From the NCBI RefSeq assembly GCF_009617895.1, contig NZ_BLAW01000001.1:1541001-1605000 (forward strand): a stretch of DNA of 64,000 nucleotides. Reading direction: 5' to 3'. This document shows, piece by piece, positions 63,033 to 64,000 of the stretch (the stretch's first letter is position 1; every line of letters starts with the position of its first letter). Both the position numbers and the translations under genes were made by a program. Source of the stretch: Prolixibacter sp. SD074. GTDB lineage: Bacteria > Bacteroidota > Bacteroidia > Bacteroidales > Prolixibacteraceae. The notes beneath the pieces are model-generated. The model did not search any database. It was not told where the DNA came from and saw only the letters and a list, made by a program, of their open reading frames with translations.

Positions 63033-64000
63033 ATGAGTAAACAGCTGTTGTTTTTTATCCTTTTCGTAATTGTCGTTGAGTATTACACATTCGTGGCCGT
63101 GAGAACAGCTCTTCGAAATACAAACAGCAGCTTGCATTTGTGGCTGTTTTTCTTTTACGTAATCTTATCTCTGGCGACCTTATGGAGCTTGTACGCTTTC
63201 CCTCATTGGGGAAGAACAGCCTGGCCTTCGCCCACCCTGAAATACATTGTAAATATTCTTATTACAGTCTTTCTTGGCCAGGTACTTATTGCGGCCATTA
63301 TGTTGTTGACCGATGTTGTCATGATTGTTCCTAACGTCGTTCGCTTTTTTCTTTCGTTCAGAAACCATCCTGCTGGGGGCCCGACTGATAGCTCTCGTTT
63401 AATCGGGCGTTTTACGTTTATTTCCCAAACAGCGTTGTTGATTGGAGGAGCGCTCACTTCGGGACTGGTGTATGGCATGTCCAACAGGTACAATTACAAA
63501 TTGAGAAGAGTCCGCATACCGATAAACGGTTTGCCGGATGAATTCAAAGGGCTTCGTATTGTTCAGATTTCGGATATTCATTCCGGAAGTTTTGATGACC
63601 CAGAGGCAGTATCACAAGGTGTTGCCGCCGTTATGGAGGAAAAGCCGGATCTGATTTTGTTTACCGGTGACCTGGTGAACGGCCGGGCTACCGAAATTGT
63701 ACCCTACATGGAAGTATTCAAAGCTTTGAAAGCGCCAATGGGCGTATACTCTGTTTTGGGAAATCACGATTATGGCGATTACGTTTCCTGGCCTTCAGAA
63801 GAAGCCAAAATGAAAAATCTGGAGCAGTTGAAACAACATCAGGCTGATATGGGTTGGCGATTGCTGACAAATGAACACGTGCTTCTCGAACGAAACAGCC
63901 AGCAAATTGCGTTGATTGGGATTGAGAATTGGGGAGCCAGAGGTTTTACCCAATATGGTGATATGAAAAAAGCCGTGTCCGGTTTGGAAAAATTGGACAT
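63033..64000 (+). CDS. Membrane metallophosphoesterase (partial, runs off the window)
   Basis: ATG 63033 opens a frame that has no stop to base 64000 (322 codons so far). The first 150 residues contain four to five membrane helices (MSKQLLFFILFVIVVEYYTF, LWLFFFYVILSLATLWSLY, YIVNILITVFLGQVLIAAIM, ISQTALLIGGALTSGLVYG). The calcineurin-type domain follows: IVQISDIHSG (D-x-H), LILFTGDLVNG (GD), YSVLGNHDYGD (GNHD), which bind two metal ions. Relatives of this layout (YkuE/LpxH-like) hydrolyse phosphoesters of lipids or nucleotides. The C-terminal part, including the last metal histidines, is outside the window. Confidence 0.9.
   Translation, partial: MSKQLLFFILFVIVVEYYTFVAVRTALRNTNSSLHLWLFFFYVILSLATLWSLYAFPHWGRTAWPSPTLKYIVNILITVFLGQVLIAAIMLLTDVVMIVPNVVRFFLSFRNHPAGGPTDSSRLIGRFTFISQTALLIGGALTSGLVYGMSNRYNYKLRRVRIPINGLPDEFKGLRIVQISDIHSGSFDDPEAVSQGVAAVMEEKPDLILFTGDLVNGRATEIVPYMEVFKALKAPMGVYSVLGNHDYGDYVSWPSEEAKMKNLEQLKQHQADMGWRLLTNEHVLLERNSQQIALIGIENWGARGFTQYGDMKKAVSGLEKLD

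Overview
The window looks like chromosomal DNA of a member of the Bacteroidota, most plausibly a marine or sediment relative of the Marinilabiliales/Prolixibacteraceae (inference from gene content only). The signs are a secreted protein with a type IX secretion C-terminal domain, many lipobox proteins, secreted glycoside hydrolases of families 3, 20 and 31, a DUF3078 outer-membrane protein, near absence of Shine-Dalgarno sites, and promoters with the phylum-specific TTTG / TAnnTTTG pattern. One tRNA gene, tRNA-Ser(GGA), is present. No rRNA, CRISPR array or intact insertion sequence was seen.

Layout. 1-6.6 kb: a TauE/SafE permease, the arginine operon argB-argD-argC-argJ (minus strand, with leader palindrome and terminator) and uppP. 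6.9-20.8 kb: a secreted GH20 hexosaminidase, a tautomerase + SDR pair, an IS66 transposase relic, an unusual 600-residue flavoenzyme-like protein, an acyl-CoA dehydrogenase, a HAD phosphatase and two metallopeptidase lipoproteins (M16 and M49-like). 20.9-37.7 kb: tRNA-Ser, a large T9SS cargo protein, ClpB, a truncated permease, an MscS channel with a DUF3078 protein, a DHOD-like enzyme, a TonB-like protein, a fused MEMO-AMMECR1 protein, a GH3 pseudogene and topoisomerase III. 38.2-53.8 kb: a metal-resistance island, entirely on the minus strand. 54-64 kb: a UPF0182 membrane protein, GH31, a small promoter-bearing gene, a Gfo/Idh/MocA oxidoreductase, a chimeric membrane protein and the start of a membrane metallophosphoesterase.

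The metal island appears to hold two parallel transcription units. Each begins with a Fur-family regulator gene followed by a perfect 7-1-7 palindrome (TGCAAC-N3-GTTGCA) exactly 12 bp upstream of a TAnnTTTG promoter box. One unit runs DUF302 protein - outer-membrane protein - HMA-CDF transporter - CDF transporter. The other runs His-rich small protein - TRASH protein (broken) - TolC - CzcB - CzcA - PII-like protein. A P-type ATPase, a second PII-like protein, a membrane Schlafen/AlbA_2 protein and a double zinc-finger protein lie between. One regulator (137 aa) is intact and the other lacks its N-terminal DNA-binding half, so one protein may now serve both operators.

The window carries an unusual density of gene remains: GH3 (5' truncation, deletion/frameshift, amber stop), DUF302 copy 2 (ochre stop and frameshift), the TRASH protein (opal stop), Fur copy 2, a permease cut to a third of its length, a type III restriction helicase fragment, an IS66 TnpC fragment and a probable cyclase tail fused to a membrane protein. 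Most of these can be read only by translating non-annotated frames. All domain assignments come from reading the sequences; no database search was run.
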